Shown here piece after piece: positions 40,421 through 48,237 of a stretch of DNA of 64,000 nt. The DNA is from CAZYSK01 sp964649415 (GTDB taxonomy: Bacteria; Chloroflexota; Anaerolineae; B4-G1). Position 1 is the stretch's first letter; each line of letters begins with the position of its first letter. The translations under genes were made by a program, and so were the position numbers. The DNA lies in assembly GCA_964649415.1 (NCBI GenBank), contig CAZYSK010000028.1, positions 1-64,000 of the forward strand. Reading direction: 5' to 3'. The notes under the pieces were generated by a model. The model did not search any database, had not been told where the DNA came from, and saw nothing but the letters and a program-made list of their open reading frames with translations.

Positions 40421-40786
40421 GTGTCTTCGACGATCTCTGCAAGAGATTCTCGCGCCGAGGCGCGTCGGGAGCTCTTAGAGCGTGAGCTGGATCGCTGGCT
40501 GCCGCTTCTAGTTATGCACGAAAAGCCCGAAAAGGTCATCTTGTTTGGTTCCTATTGTGACGGTCGCATCAGTGAATGGTCTGATCTGGACATGGTCATC
40601 GTCAAGGAAACGAGGGATCCATTCTTGGATCGCACGCGCCAAGTCCTGGCGCTGCTCGAGCCGCGGGTGGGTGTGGACGTGCTGGTGTACACGCCGGAGG
40701 AGCTTGAGCAACTGAGCCGCGAACGGCCATTCGTGCGCGAAGAGATCGTGTCCAAGGGCAAGGTGATCTATGAGCGGGGCAACTGA
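40421..40786 (+). CDS. MNT-type minimal nucleotidyltransferase
   Basis: A 121-residue minimal nucleotidyltransferase: VILFGSYCDGRISEWSDLDMVIV (about residues 39-61) holds the GSxxxGxxxxxSDxD metal-binding motif, and VDVLVYTPEELEQL gives the third Asp. In MNT/HEPN modules it acts as antitoxin that AMPylates the HEPN RNase. A possible promoter is TTGGCG (40369-40374) with TACACT (40391-40396). The GTG start at 40421 follows GAAGGAGGTGCACT. The next gene is a HEPN remnant that overlaps its end by 17 bases. Confidence 0.85.
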   Translation: MSSTISARDSRAEARRELLERELDRWLPLLVMHEKPEKVILFGSYCDGRISEWSDLDMVIVKETRDPFLDRTRQVLALLEPRVGVDVLVYTPEELEQLSRERPFVREEIVSKGKVIYERGN

Positions 40787-40922
40787 GCGCTGGCTTGCCT
40801 TCGCGAAACAGGACCTGCGCGTAGCTGAACTGGCTTTGTCGGAGGACATCTTCAACGACGCGCTGGAGGCGCTGGATCTGGCGCGCCGGGCACTGGAGCG
40901 TGTGGAGAGTGCCCTGTCCTAG
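40770..40922 (+). pseudogene. HEPN-domain remnant, internally deleted
   Basis: A 50-residue frame starting ATG 40770, overlapping the MNT gene. It begins like a HEPN toxin (ATERWLAFAKQDLRVAELAL) and ends like the last HEPN helix (ALEALDLARRALERVESALS), but the middle 70-80 residues, with the RNase R-x4-6-H motif, are missing. There is no histidine in the peptide. It is most simply an internally deleted, inactive toxin, leaving an orphan antitoxin. Confidence 0.6.
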
Positions 40923-40935
40923 ATCGGGTCTTCCT

Positions 40936-41610
40936 GTGCCGGAGCCGGTGATTCTCTCCTGGAGCGGGGGCAAGGATAGCGCTATGGCGCTGCACGAACT
41001 GCGGCGAGCTGGCGTGTACGACGTCCGGGCACTGCTGACGACGGTCACGGAGGGCTACGACCGCATCAGCATGCACGGCGTGCGGCGCGTCCTGCTGGAG
41101 CAGCAGGCGCGCGCGCTGGGCCTGCCGGTCGAGGTGGTGTTCATCCCGCAGGTCTGCTCGAACGAGGTGTACGGGGCCAGGATGCGCGAGGTGCTCGAGC
41201 GGTGCCGGGCGGCGGGCATCTGTTCTGTGGCTTTCGGGGACGTGTTCCTGGAGGACGTGCGCCAGTACCGGGAGGACAACCTGGCGCAGGTTGAAATGGA
41301 GAGCGTTTTTCCCCTGTGGCAGCGGGACACCGCCGAACTGGCCCGGACGTTCGTGGACCTGGGCTTCGAGGCCGTGATCACCTGCGTGGACTCGCACGCG
41401 CTGGACGGGGGATTCGTGGGCCGGTCCTTCGACGCGCGTTTCCTCGCGGATCTGCCGCCCACCGTGGACCCTTGCGGTGAGAACGGAGCGTTTCATTCGT
41501 TCGTCACGGATGGGCCGATATTCCGCCACCCGGTGCGGGTCAAGCGGGGCGAAACGGTCGTCCGGGATGAGCGTTTCTACTTCTGTGATCTGATAGGGGA
41601 CACGGATTGA
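40936..41610 (+). CDS. Dph6-like ATP-PPi loop amidase/ligase family protein
   Basis: A 224-residue protein of the diphthine-ammonia ligase (ATP_bind_4) family. PP-loop ILSWSGGKDSAMAL (about residues 5-18); then MHGVRRVLLEQQARALGLP and CSVAFGDVFLEDVRQYREDNL, FPLWQRDT and VDPCGENGAFHSFV, all family hallmarks. Bacteria lack diphthamide, so the real substrate is unknown. GTG 40936 is used; it has no strong ribosome site and follows the HEPN remnant closely. Its last codons fall in a long inverted repeat (41599-41660). Confidence 0.87.
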   Translation: MPEPVILSWSGGKDSAMALHELRRAGVYDVRALLTTVTEGYDRISMHGVRRVLLEQQARALGLPVEVVFIPQVCSNEVYGARMREVLERCRAAGICSVAFGDVFLEDVRQYREDNLAQVEMESVFPLWQRDTAELARTFVDLGFEAVITCVDSHALDGGFVGRSFDARFLADLPPTVDPCGENGAFHSFVTDGPIFRHPVRVKRGETVVRDERFYFCDLIGDTD

Positions 41611-41660
41611 CGCGGATAGACACTGATCAAGGTCCGTGAGAATCCGCGTGCATCCGTGTC
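41599..41660. repeat. Inverted repeat GACACGGAT-CGCGGAT / ATCCGCG-ATCCGTGTC
   Basis: Arms GACACGGAT (41599-41607) plus CGCGGAT (41611-41617) pair with ATCCGCG (41642-41648) plus ATCCGTGTC (41652-41660). The 5' arm codes for the last residues and stop of the Dph6-like gene. It could stop transcription but has no T-run, and it resembles a dispersed repeat. Confidence 0.75.
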
Positions 41661-41688
41661 CGTATAGGGTTATCCGAAGGAGCGATCT

Positions 41689-42699
41689 GTGTCAAAGTTC
41701 TCACTGGACGTTTTGCAGAGGCGTGTGTTTCCCTTCACTGGTGCTGACGATCCGGACGTCGTCCTGGGGGCCGCGTTTGGCGAGGACGTGGCACTGACGC
41801 GGGTCGGGGGCGATGTCCTGGTTTCCCACGTGGACCCCATCGTCGGGGCCATCGGCGACATCGGTTGGTTGGCTGTCCACGTGGCGTGCAACGATGTCGC
41901 CGCCAGCGGGATTCCGCCCCGTTGGATCCTGCTGCTCGTCCTCGTGCCTCATATGGAGGACGAGGAACTCCTGGAGCAGATCATGCGCGACGCCAGCCGG
42001 GCGGCACAGGAGATCGGCGTCGCTATAGTCGGGGGGCACACCGGCTATTCCGCCGGCCTCTCGCGGCCCCTGGTCTCCGTCACGGCGCTGGGAACGGCGT
42101 CGGGACGCGAGCCGGTGCGCACGGGCGGGGCCCAGGTGGGCGACCACGTGTTGGTCACCAAAGGGGTCGCGCTGGAGGGCACCGCCATCCTGGCGCAGGA
42201 TTTCGCCGACGTGGCGCGCGAGTTGGGCCTGGGCGATGAGGAGCTGGCTGCGGGGCGCGACGTGATGGCCGAGGTCAGCGTGGTGCCGGAGGCGCTGGCG
42301 CTGGCGGAGCAAGGCGCGAGCGCCATGCACGACGTGACGCGAGGTGGGCTGCTGGAGACGCTGCTGGAGATCGCTTTCCTGTCGGACGTAGGCATCGAGG
42401 TGCACTTCGACCGGCTGCCGATCCCGCCCATCGTCTCGCGCTTCGCAGGGGCGTTCCAGTTCGATCCGCTGCGTATGATCTCGTCCGGCACGTTGGCGGT
42501 CGCCGTTCCGCCGGAGCGCGTGGAGGGCGCTCGGTTGGCTCTGGCGGAGCTGGGGACGCCGTTTGCCGTCGTCGGCCGCGTCGTGCAAGGGAGCGGCGTA
42601 CGTGTCGTTCGGGATGGCGAGGCCGTGCATTACGACGAGATTCGCTGCGAGGAGGATGAACTGGCCCGCATGTGGGCGCTTCACCCACGGGATGGATAG
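41689..42699 (+). CDS. HypE/AIR synthase-related protein
   Basis: A 336-residue AIR synthase-fold protein, HypE-like. GAAFGEDVALTRVGGDVLVSHVDPIVG resembles the ATP-binding N-terminus; CNDVAASGIPPRWILLLVLVP, VGGHTGYSA and MHDVTRGGLLETLLEIA are typical of the family. The C-terminus lacks the PRIC-type cysteine end of true HypE hydrogenase-maturation proteins, and no SelD-type Cys/Sec motif is present. It therefore probably acts on another substrate. GTG 41689 follows GAAGGAGCGATCT. Confidence 0.8.
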   Translation: MSKFSLDVLQRRVFPFTGADDPDVVLGAAFGEDVALTRVGGDVLVSHVDPIVGAIGDIGWLAVHVACNDVAASGIPPRWILLLVLVPHMEDEELLEQIMRDASRAAQEIGVAIVGGHTGYSAGLSRPLVSVTALGTASGREPVRTGGAQVGDHVLVTKGVALEGTAILAQDFADVARELGLGDEELAAGRDVMAEVSVVPEALALAEQGASAMHDVTRGGLLETLLEIAFLSDVGIEVHFDRLPIPPIVSRFAGAFQFDPLRMISSGTLAVAVPPERVEGARLALAELGTPFAVVGRVVQGSGVRVVRDGEAVHYDEIRCEEDELARMWALHPRDG

Positions 42700-42741
42700 G
42701 CGGGGGGAGGGGGAGACGGGGGGACAAGGAGACAAGGGGAG

Positions 42742-42763
42742 GCGGCCAGGATGGCCGCGGTCC
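42742..42763. repeat. GCGGCC-AGGAT-GGCCGC-GGTCC palindrome, copy 2
   Basis: Same architecture as 6873-6894, with different but self-complementary arms. It lies in the gap before the HEAT-repeat gene, after GGGGACAAGGAGACAAGG-type repeat DNA. Confidence 0.75.
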
Positions 42764-42791
42764 GAATGGGCAGGGAAGTGGGAGGATCATC

Positions 42792-44366
42792 ATGGCTATC
42801 TACGAACAGGCGGATGTTGAGAAGCTGAGGACTGAGGGTGACGTGCAGGGACTGGCCGAGGTGTTGCACCACGGAGAGGACTTGCACGTGCGTTGGGACG
42901 CCGCCGAGGCGCTGGGGCAGATTGGCGGTGTCCAGGCGGTGGAGTCCCTCGTCGTGGCGTTGAAGGGAATCCGATGGGCCGCCGCCAGCGCTCTGAAGGA
43001 GATCGGCGCGCCATCGGTGGAGCCGCTCATTGCCGCGCTCGAGGGGCCAGATGACGACCTGCGCCAGGTGGCCGCGTGGGCGTTGGGGCAGATGGGGGAC
43101 GCGCGTGCGGTCGAGCCCCTCGTGGTCGCCCTCAGGGACCGTGTCGAGGGCGTGCGCCGGGCTGCTGCCGGCGCGCTGGGCAGGATCGGCAGCGCGGAGG
43201 CGGTGGAGCCGCTGATCGCGGGATTGGCAGACCCGGACGAAAACGTGCGCGAGGCCGCCGCCGGGGCGCTCGGCGAGATTGGCCATCCACGAGCGGTGCG
43301 GGCACTCATTTCCGCCTTTCAGGACGAGTCCGTAGGTGTGCGCCGGAAGGCGGCCGAGGCGCTGGGGGAGATTGACGTGGCGGCGGTGGGGCCCCTCATT
43401 GCTGCCCTGGGCAGCGCGGACGTGGCCATGCGCCAGCCTGCTGCCTGGGCGTTGGGCCAGATCGGGGATGCGCGGGCGGTAGAGCCGCTCATCGAGGCGC
43501 TCGAGGATCCCGACGCGGCCATGCGTCACGCGGCTGCCTGGGCGTTGGGCCAGATCGGGGATGCGCGGGCGGTAGAGCCGCTCATCGCCGCACTTGGGGA
43601 GGCGGACGATGGCGTGCGCGAGGGGGCTGCCTGGGCCTTGGGCCAGACCGGCGATAGGCGGGTGGTCGAGTGGCTTCTCCAGGCGCTCGGGGACACGGGC
43701 GACAACGTCCGGCGCGCCGCCGCGGAGGCACTGGTGTACACCGGCGACGCGCGGGCGGTGGAACCCCTCATCGCCGCGCTGAAGGATCCGGACGAGCGCG
43801 TGCGTGAGGCCGCCGCCAGCGCGCTGGGCCAGATTGGCGATGCGCGGGCGGTGAAGCCGCTCGTCTCTGCCCTCAACAGCGGAGCCTGGGGCCTGAGCAA
43901 ACGGGCGGCTGAGGCGCTGGGAGAGATGGGCATACCGGCGGTGGCGCCCCTGATCGACATTCTCCAGGACGCGGACAAGGTCGCACGCTGGGCCGCTGCA
44001 GAAGCGTTGGGGCAGATCGCCGACATACGGGCGGTGGGGCCGCTCGTCGCTGCCCTGGAAGATGTGGACAAGGATGTGCGCAAGGCTGCTGCGGAGGCGC
44101 TGGGGCAGATCGCGGACCCGAGGACGGTGGAGCCGCTCATCGCGGCCCTCAAGGACGCGGCCAAGAGCGTGCGCTGGGGTGCCACCAACGCGCTGGGCCA
44201 GGTCGGTGATGGTCGGGCGGTGGAACCCCTCATCGGTGTCCTGGAAGACGCCAGTTGGCTCGTGCGTAGGGCAGCCGCCAAGGCCCTGGCGAGGATGTAT
44301 AAGCTGGGCTATCTGGAGGACGCACACATCTTGGATTTGGCCATCACTCGCGACAAGCGGCCATAG
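42792..44366 (+). CDS. HEAT-repeat protein (PBS lyase HEAT-like)
   Basis: A 524-residue all-helical solenoid of about 15 repeats of 31 residues, pattern AVEPLIAALxDxDxxVRxAAAxALGQIGDAR. It is a binding scaffold without enzymatic motifs. Repeats are very similar, so copy number can change by recombination. No signal peptide is seen, so it is cytoplasmic. GGGAGGATCATC precedes ATG 42792. Partners are unknown. Confidence 0.9.
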   Translation: MAIYEQADVEKLRTEGDVQGLAEVLHHGEDLHVRWDAAEALGQIGGVQAVESLVVALKGIRWAAASALKEIGAPSVEPLIAALEGPDDDLRQVAAWALGQMGDARAVEPLVVALRDRVEGVRRAAAGALGRIGSAEAVEPLIAGLADPDENVREAAAGALGEIGHPRAVRALISAFQDESVGVRRKAAEALGEIDVAAVGPLIAALGSADVAMRQPAAWALGQIGDARAVEPLIEALEDPDAAMRHAAAWALGQIGDARAVEPLIAALGEADDGVREGAAWALGQTGDRRVVEWLLQALGDTGDNVRRAAAEALVYTGDARAVEPLIAALKDPDERVREAAASALGQIGDARAVKPLVSALNSGAWGLSKRAAEALGEMGIPAVAPLIDILQDADKVARWAAAEALGQIADIRAVGPLVAALEDVDKDVRKAAAEALGQIADPRTVEPLIAALKDAAKSVRWGATNALGQVGDGRAVEPLIGVLEDASWLVRRAAAKALARMYKLGYLEDAHILDLAITRDKRP

Positions 44367-44440
44367 AGGCGCGCCTAGCATGGCGCTCTGAGCTGTCTTT
44401 TTGACGTTTGACGCTTTACGTTTGATTTCTGACGGAGGAT

Positions 44441-45220
44441 GTGTTGAAAGTAGCGACCTACAACGCCAACTCGATCCGAACCCGTCTGGGACTGGTGCTG
44501 GATTGGCTGCGCCGGGAGTCGCCGGATGTCGTCTGCCTGCAGGAGACGAAGGTGCAGGACAAGGATTTCCCGACCGCGCCCTTCCGGGAGGCGGGCTATC
44601 ACGTGGCCTTCCGGGGGCAGAAAGCCCACGCTGGCGTGGCGATCGTCAGCCGGTTGGAGCCGCGGGATGTGGCCTTCGGCCTGGACGACGGCGGCGAGCC
44701 CGACGAGCCCCGCCTGGTCTGGGCGGTGATCGGGGAAGTCCCGGTGGTGAACACCTATATCCCCCAGGGACGCTCACCCGATTCGGAGCATTTCCGGTAC
44801 AAGCTGGAGTGGCTGGCCCGGCTGCGGGCGTTCTTCGATCGCCACTTCAGCCCACAGGACCCACTTCTTTGGATGGGCGACTTCAACGTCGCCCCGGAGC
44901 CCATCGACGTACACGACCCCGGCAGGTTGAAGAATCACGTGGCCTTTCATCCGGACGCCCGCGCGGCGCTGGAGCAGGTGCGGAGCTGGGGGGTCTCTGA
45001 CGTCTTCCGGCAGCATCACGCCGATGAGCCGGGGCAGTACACCTTCTGGGACTACCGCGTGCGGGGCGCGCTGGAGCGCGGGATCGGGTGGCGGGTGGAC
45101 CACATCTGGGCTACAGAGCCGCTGGCGCGCCGCTCCACCCGTGCCTGGATTGACGTGGATGCTCGGCGTGCGGAGCGCCCGTCGGACCATACGTTCCTGG
45201 CGGCCGAATTCGCCCCGTGA
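44441..45220 (+). CDS. xth: Exodeoxyribonuclease III
   Basis: A 259-residue AP endonuclease/3'-5' exonuclease for base-excision repair. Motifs: ATYNANSIRTRLGLVLDWL (Asn), VVCLQETKVQD (metal-binding Glu), NTYIPQG, MGDFNVAPEPIDVHDP (catalytic Asp/Asn) and RPSDHTFLAAEF (Asp-His end). GTG 44441 follows GACGGAGGAT. It is preceded by a short TTTGACG-type repeat. Confidence 0.93.
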   Translation: MLKVATYNANSIRTRLGLVLDWLRRESPDVVCLQETKVQDKDFPTAPFREAGYHVAFRGQKAHAGVAIVSRLEPRDVAFGLDDGGEPDEPRLVWAVIGEVPVVNTYIPQGRSPDSEHFRYKLEWLARLRAFFDRHFSPQDPLLWMGDFNVAPEPIDVHDPGRLKNHVAFHPDARAALEQVRSWGVSDVFRQHHADEPGQYTFWDYRVRGALERGIGWRVDHIWATEPLARRSTRAWIDVDARRAERPSDHTFLAAEFAP

Positions 45221-45229
45221 GGGTGCGAC

Positions 45230-45394
45230 GGGCGCGGAGACCGCGCCCCTACGGCAGGTTCGACACCTGGTCTGGTTGCGCCCTGCCATAGAATGTGGTA
45301 AACTCACTGGCGTAGTCACGTTGGAGGGACGTGGTGACACGCCACAGAAGCGGACACTGCGGACATTGATCGTGCGTCCGTTCGTGCGTCCGCG
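45230..45394. repeat. Intergenic palindromes: GGGCGCGG-AGA-CCGCGCCC and a GCGGAC cluster
   Basis: The gap between xth and the GNAT gene holds GGGCGCGG/CCGCGCCC (45230-45248) followed by CTACGG. It also holds a double GCGGACACTG/GCGGACATTGATCGTGCGTCC element (45350-45394). A weak promoter, TTGCGC (45276-45281) with TAAACT (45299-45304), spacer 17, lies between them. Confidence 0.75.
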
Positions 45395-45415
45395 CGATTC
45401 GAATGGAGCACCGCC

Positions 45416-46540
45416 GTGCACATCTGCCGTCTTGACCCCACCAACTGGCGCGACGTTCGTCGCTACATCAACTTCCCTTTTCGTCTCTACCGGGAGAACG
45501 AGCATTGGGTGCCACCTTTCGTCAACGAGGTGCGTGCCCAGCTCGACCCCAATCGCCACCCCTTCTATCAGCACTCCGAGGCCGCCTTCTTCATGGCGCT
45601 GGAGGGCGACGAGGCGCTAGGGCGCGTCGCCGTGCTGGAAAATACGCGCTATAACGCGTACCACGGCAAGCGTACGGCGTTCTTCTATCACTTCGACGCC
45701 GTGAACGAGCGGGCTGTATCCCGTGCGCTCTTCGACGCTGCTTTCGACTGGGCTCGCGGGCGGGGCTTGGACTTGATGTGGGGACCCAAGGGTTTCATGG
45801 CCCTGGATGGGCAGGGCACGCTCGTGGAGGGCTTCGAGCACCGCCCGGCTATGGGCATCCCCTACAACTTCCCCTACTACGGTGAGTTGCTGGAGGACGC
45901 TGGCTTCGAGAAACAGCTCGACTTCATTTCTGCCTATGTGGATCGACAGATGGGCATCCCCGAGCGTTTCCTCGAGGTGGCGGATAGGGTCCAGCAGCGA
46001 CGCGGCCTGCGGAGCGTCAATCTTCGTACCAAGGATGAACTGCGTCCGTTGATCTCCCGGGTGACCGAGGTCTACAACGAGTCTTTCGTCGAGGTCCAGG
46101 GATACGTGCCTATTACTGAAGCCGAGGCCAAGATCATCGGCGATCGCGTCCTTGCCATCTCGGATCCATCGCTGATCACGCTGCTGATGAAAGAGGATGA
46201 GATCATCGGCTTTGTGATCGCGTATCCCGACGTCTCGGCTGCCATCCAGCGCTGTCGGGGACGGATGTGGCCGACGGGCTGGTATCACCTGATGCGCGAG
46301 TTCAAGCGTACCCCCTGGCTCAATTGCAACGGCGGAGGCATCGTCGAGCGCTACCGCGGGCTGGGTGGCAACGCGCTGTTGTACGCCCAGTTGTACCGCA
46401 CGTTGACGTCCGGCACTCAGTTTCAGTACGCTGACCTGGTGCAAGTGCAGGAGACCAACACCCGTATGATCCGGGAGCTGAAGTCGGTGGGGGTCAAGCC
46501 GTACAAGAAGCATCGCATCTACCGGCGTCCTTTGAAGTGA
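45416..46540 (+). CDS. GNAT-like N-acetyltransferase family protein
   Basis: A 374-residue protein with two GNAT-like folds. N-terminal features are FPFRLYRENEHWVPPF, EALGRVAVLENTRYNAYHGKRTAFF and GPKGFMALDGQGTLVEGFEHRPAMGIPYNFPYY. The C-terminal part has DEIIGFVIAYPD and a possible acetyl-CoA segment (YRGLGGNALLYAQLY). This family is found beside lipid or cell-wall genes; substrate is unknown. The GTG start at 45416 has GGAGCACCGCC before it. Confidence 0.78.
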   Translation: MHICRLDPTNWRDVRRYINFPFRLYRENEHWVPPFVNEVRAQLDPNRHPFYQHSEAAFFMALEGDEALGRVAVLENTRYNAYHGKRTAFFYHFDAVNERAVSRALFDAAFDWARGRGLDLMWGPKGFMALDGQGTLVEGFEHRPAMGIPYNFPYYGELLEDAGFEKQLDFISAYVDRQMGIPERFLEVADRVQQRRGLRSVNLRTKDELRPLISRVTEVYNESFVEVQGYVPITEAEAKIIGDRVLAISDPSLITLLMKEDEIIGFVIAYPDVSAAIQRCRGRMWPTGWYHLMREFKRTPWLNCNGGGIVERYRGLGGNALLYAQLYRTLTSGTQFQYADLVQVQETNTRMIRELKSVGVKPYKKHRIYRRPLK

Positions 46541-46574
46541 GGCCGGGTGGTCGGTGGATGGGACGTGCGGAAAT

Positions 46575-46673
46575 GCGGCCAGGATGGCCGCGGTCCAGCG
46601 GGGGATGCGGCCAGGGATGGGGCGGACGCGGACGTCCGTGGACGCAGATGTCCGTGGACAGGGATGTCCGCGC
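46575..46673. repeat. Repeat-rich gap: GCGGCC palindrome copy 3 and GCGGACG/TCCGTGGAC repeats
   Basis: GCGGCC-AGGAT-GGCCGC-GGTCC (46575-46596), a partial second copy (GCGGCCAGGGATGG), then repeated GGACGTCCGTGGACGCAGATG-type units (46622-46673). This covers most of the gap before the TrmO-like gene. Confidence 0.75.
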
Positions 46674-46703
46674 GGCTCAGCAGCGGATACGGGGGATGTG
46701 CGG

Positions 46704-47207
46704 ATGATCCTGGAGCAGTGCAGCAGGTGCGGCAATTGGATGGATAGGGAGCGGTTGTGCATCGTTGACGGTACCTACACGTGCACCCGATGTATGTACG
46801 GAGATGCCGAGCCGGTTCGGATCTTCCCCATCGGCGTGGTGCGGAACGAATCGCGGCGCAGCCCCGACGAGTTTGGCGTCGTCGGGGGAAATGGCGTATC
46901 GCGAATCGAGCTCATACCCACCCAGCGTCCCTTTCTGTACAAGATTGAGGATGAGGAATACCTCACTGTGATCTACTATCTCCATCTGGCGCGGCCGGTA
47001 CGGTCGGTGTTCAAGAGGGGCATGGACGGGAAGACGGTTGGTGTGTTTGCCTCTCGCACGCCTGACAGGCTATCCAGGCTGGCAATCCAGGAGGTCCGGT
47101 TGAGGAGGGTTGATGGAACGACACTTATTGTCGAAGGGCTGGATGCCATTGATGGCAGCCCTGTGATAGATATCAAGCTCGGATCGGAGGCACTCCATTG
47201 CCGATAG
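46704..47207 (+). CDS. Zinc-ribbon plus TrmO/TsaA-like (UPF0066) protein
   Basis: A 167-residue protein. Residues 1-30 form a small zinc-ribbon (CSRCGNWM, CTRCMYGD). The rest is a TrmO-type domain (tRNA t6A37 N-methylation, SAM-dependent): FPIGVVRNES, GVFASRTPDRLSRL and LDAIDGSPVIDIK. The usual ATRSPNRPNPIG substrate motif is altered to ASRTPDRLSRLA, so activity on tRNA is uncertain. ATG 46704 is used; upstream frame is repeat DNA. The stop overlaps the next gene by 10 bases. Confidence 0.78.
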   Translation: MILEQCSRCGNWMDRERLCIVDGTYTCTRCMYGDAEPVRIFPIGVVRNESRRSPDEFGVVGGNGVSRIELIPTQRPFLYKIEDEEYLTVIYYLHLARPVRSVFKRGMDGKTVGVFASRTPDRLSRLAIQEVRLRRVDGTTLIVEGLDAIDGSPVIDIKLGSEALHCR

Positions 47208-47818
47208 TACAGGTTGAGTTCAACACGATTATCACTTTCCTGGGGATGCTGTGTGCGACGGTGCAGGGCATCACGGGCTACTATGCTGCCTACTACAGGA
47301 AGCGGACGGCTCTGCTCAAGACCAACGAGGTGCTCTCCCACGCGCACCAGGCGTTCGGCAGTTTTGCCACGACGTTGTACCTGCTGGGTCTGTTCGCCGG
47401 CATCAACGGGCTGATTGGCGCCCTGACGCGCGATGAGCCGCCACTGGAGTTGGCCAGCCCGTCGTTCAACATTCACACCTGGGGCTCCTTCGTGGTCCTC
47501 TTCTTCGTGGCCTGGAAGACGATTCTCTCCTACTTCAAGAAGCGGCCCCTGTATCGTAACCGGAAATGGCTGGGTGTGGCGATGTTCCTGGCCTGGACCT
47601 ACAACTGGCTGACGGCGGCTGTCTCTTACTACGTGCGCACGCTACCCACCAATCCCCAGCACCCCCCGCCGGTCTTCTTGCTGCCGTACGAACTGCTTGG
47701 ACTTCAGTTGGCGCTGCCGTTCATCTTGGGCGGCATCATCGGCGCCGTGATCCTGCGGCGGGCCGTCAAGCTCGAGCAGGTTGAGGCCGCCAAGCGCGCG
47801 GCCCGCAAGCGCGCGTGA
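47198..47818 (+). CDS. Membrane protein, possible b-type heme protein (DUF4079-like)
   Basis: A 206-residue protein with about five membrane helices (about 8-30, 50-75, 87-105, 118-140, 160-185). Histidines in LSHAHQAFG and FNIHTWGS fall near helix ends in neighbouring segments, as in heme-binding DUF4079/cytochrome b561-like proteins. That assignment is a guess. The C-terminus is basic. TTG 47198 is inside the end of the TrmO-like gene, after TCGGAGGCAC, so both are translationally coupled. Confidence 0.72.
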   Translation: MPIVQVEFNTIITFLGMLCATVQGITGYYAAYYRKRTALLKTNEVLSHAHQAFGSFATTLYLLGLFAGINGLIGALTRDEPPLELASPSFNIHTWGSFVVLFFVAWKTILSYFKKRPLYRNRKWLGVAMFLAWTYNWLTAAVSYYVRTLPTNPQHPPPVFLLPYELLGLQLALPFILGGIIGAVILRRAVKLEQVEAAKRAARKRA

Positions 47819-47922
47819 CCTGCTGGCGCTGCTAACGCCGAGAAACCAGGTTGTGGGCGGTGTGCTGTCGCGCCGATGTGTCAACGCGTGAGAAGCCTGG
47901 TTAGGGGATAAGATGAGGAGGC

Positions 47923-48222
47923 ATGATGGATCAGACCGAGGACGTCAGGAAGCTGCGTGTGCTGCTTCCGCACTGGATCGAACACAACGGCGAGCACGCC
48001 GGGGATTTCCGGAAGTGGGCCGGGCGCGCCGGCTCTGCACAGGAGGCCATGGAAGCCGCCGCTGACCTGGTTCAGCAGGCCAACGCCCGGCTGGCAGAGG
48101 CGCTGGAGCAGTTGGGTGGTCCGCTGGAGCTGCCCCAACACGCCCACTCGCACGAAGGTGGTGCCCCATCGCACGCGCACCATTCCGACCCGCACGATCA
48201 TGATGCGCACCATCATGGTTGA
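47923..48222 (+). CDS. Small protein with His-rich tail, metal-transport associated
   Basis: A 99-residue protein with a predicted helical body (DVRKLRVLLPHWIEHNGEHAGD) and a C-terminal His/Asp-rich tail (HAHSHEGGAPSHAHHSD and so on), likely to bind metal ions such as Zn or Ni. It lies 15 bases before a cation-efflux gene and after GAGGAGGC. I do not recognise a named family; a metallochaperone or sensor role is inferred. Confidence 0.75.
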   Translation: MMDQTEDVRKLRVLLPHWIEHNGEHAGDFRKWAGRAGSAQEAMEAAADLVQQANARLAEALEQLGGPLELPQHAHSHEGGAPSHAHHSDPHDHDAHHHG

Positions 48223-48237
48223 TCGACGGAGGCCGCT

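Noticed and set aside
36318..40442. A 1374-codon minus-strand open frame opposite the molybdenum hydroxylase
   Set aside because: It is a mirror of a GC-rich coding gene; the plus frame has complete 2Fe-2S and molybdopterin motifs.
41689..42699. Calling the AIR synthase-like gene selD as support for selenocysteine use
   Set aside because: The SelD N-terminal Cys/Sec motif is absent; it is HypE-like, so it gives no evidence for Sec synthesis.
42681..44381. Minus-strand 566-codon frame opposite the HEAT gene
   Set aside because: It mirrors the HEAT repeats; only the plus strand gives the solenoid consensus.
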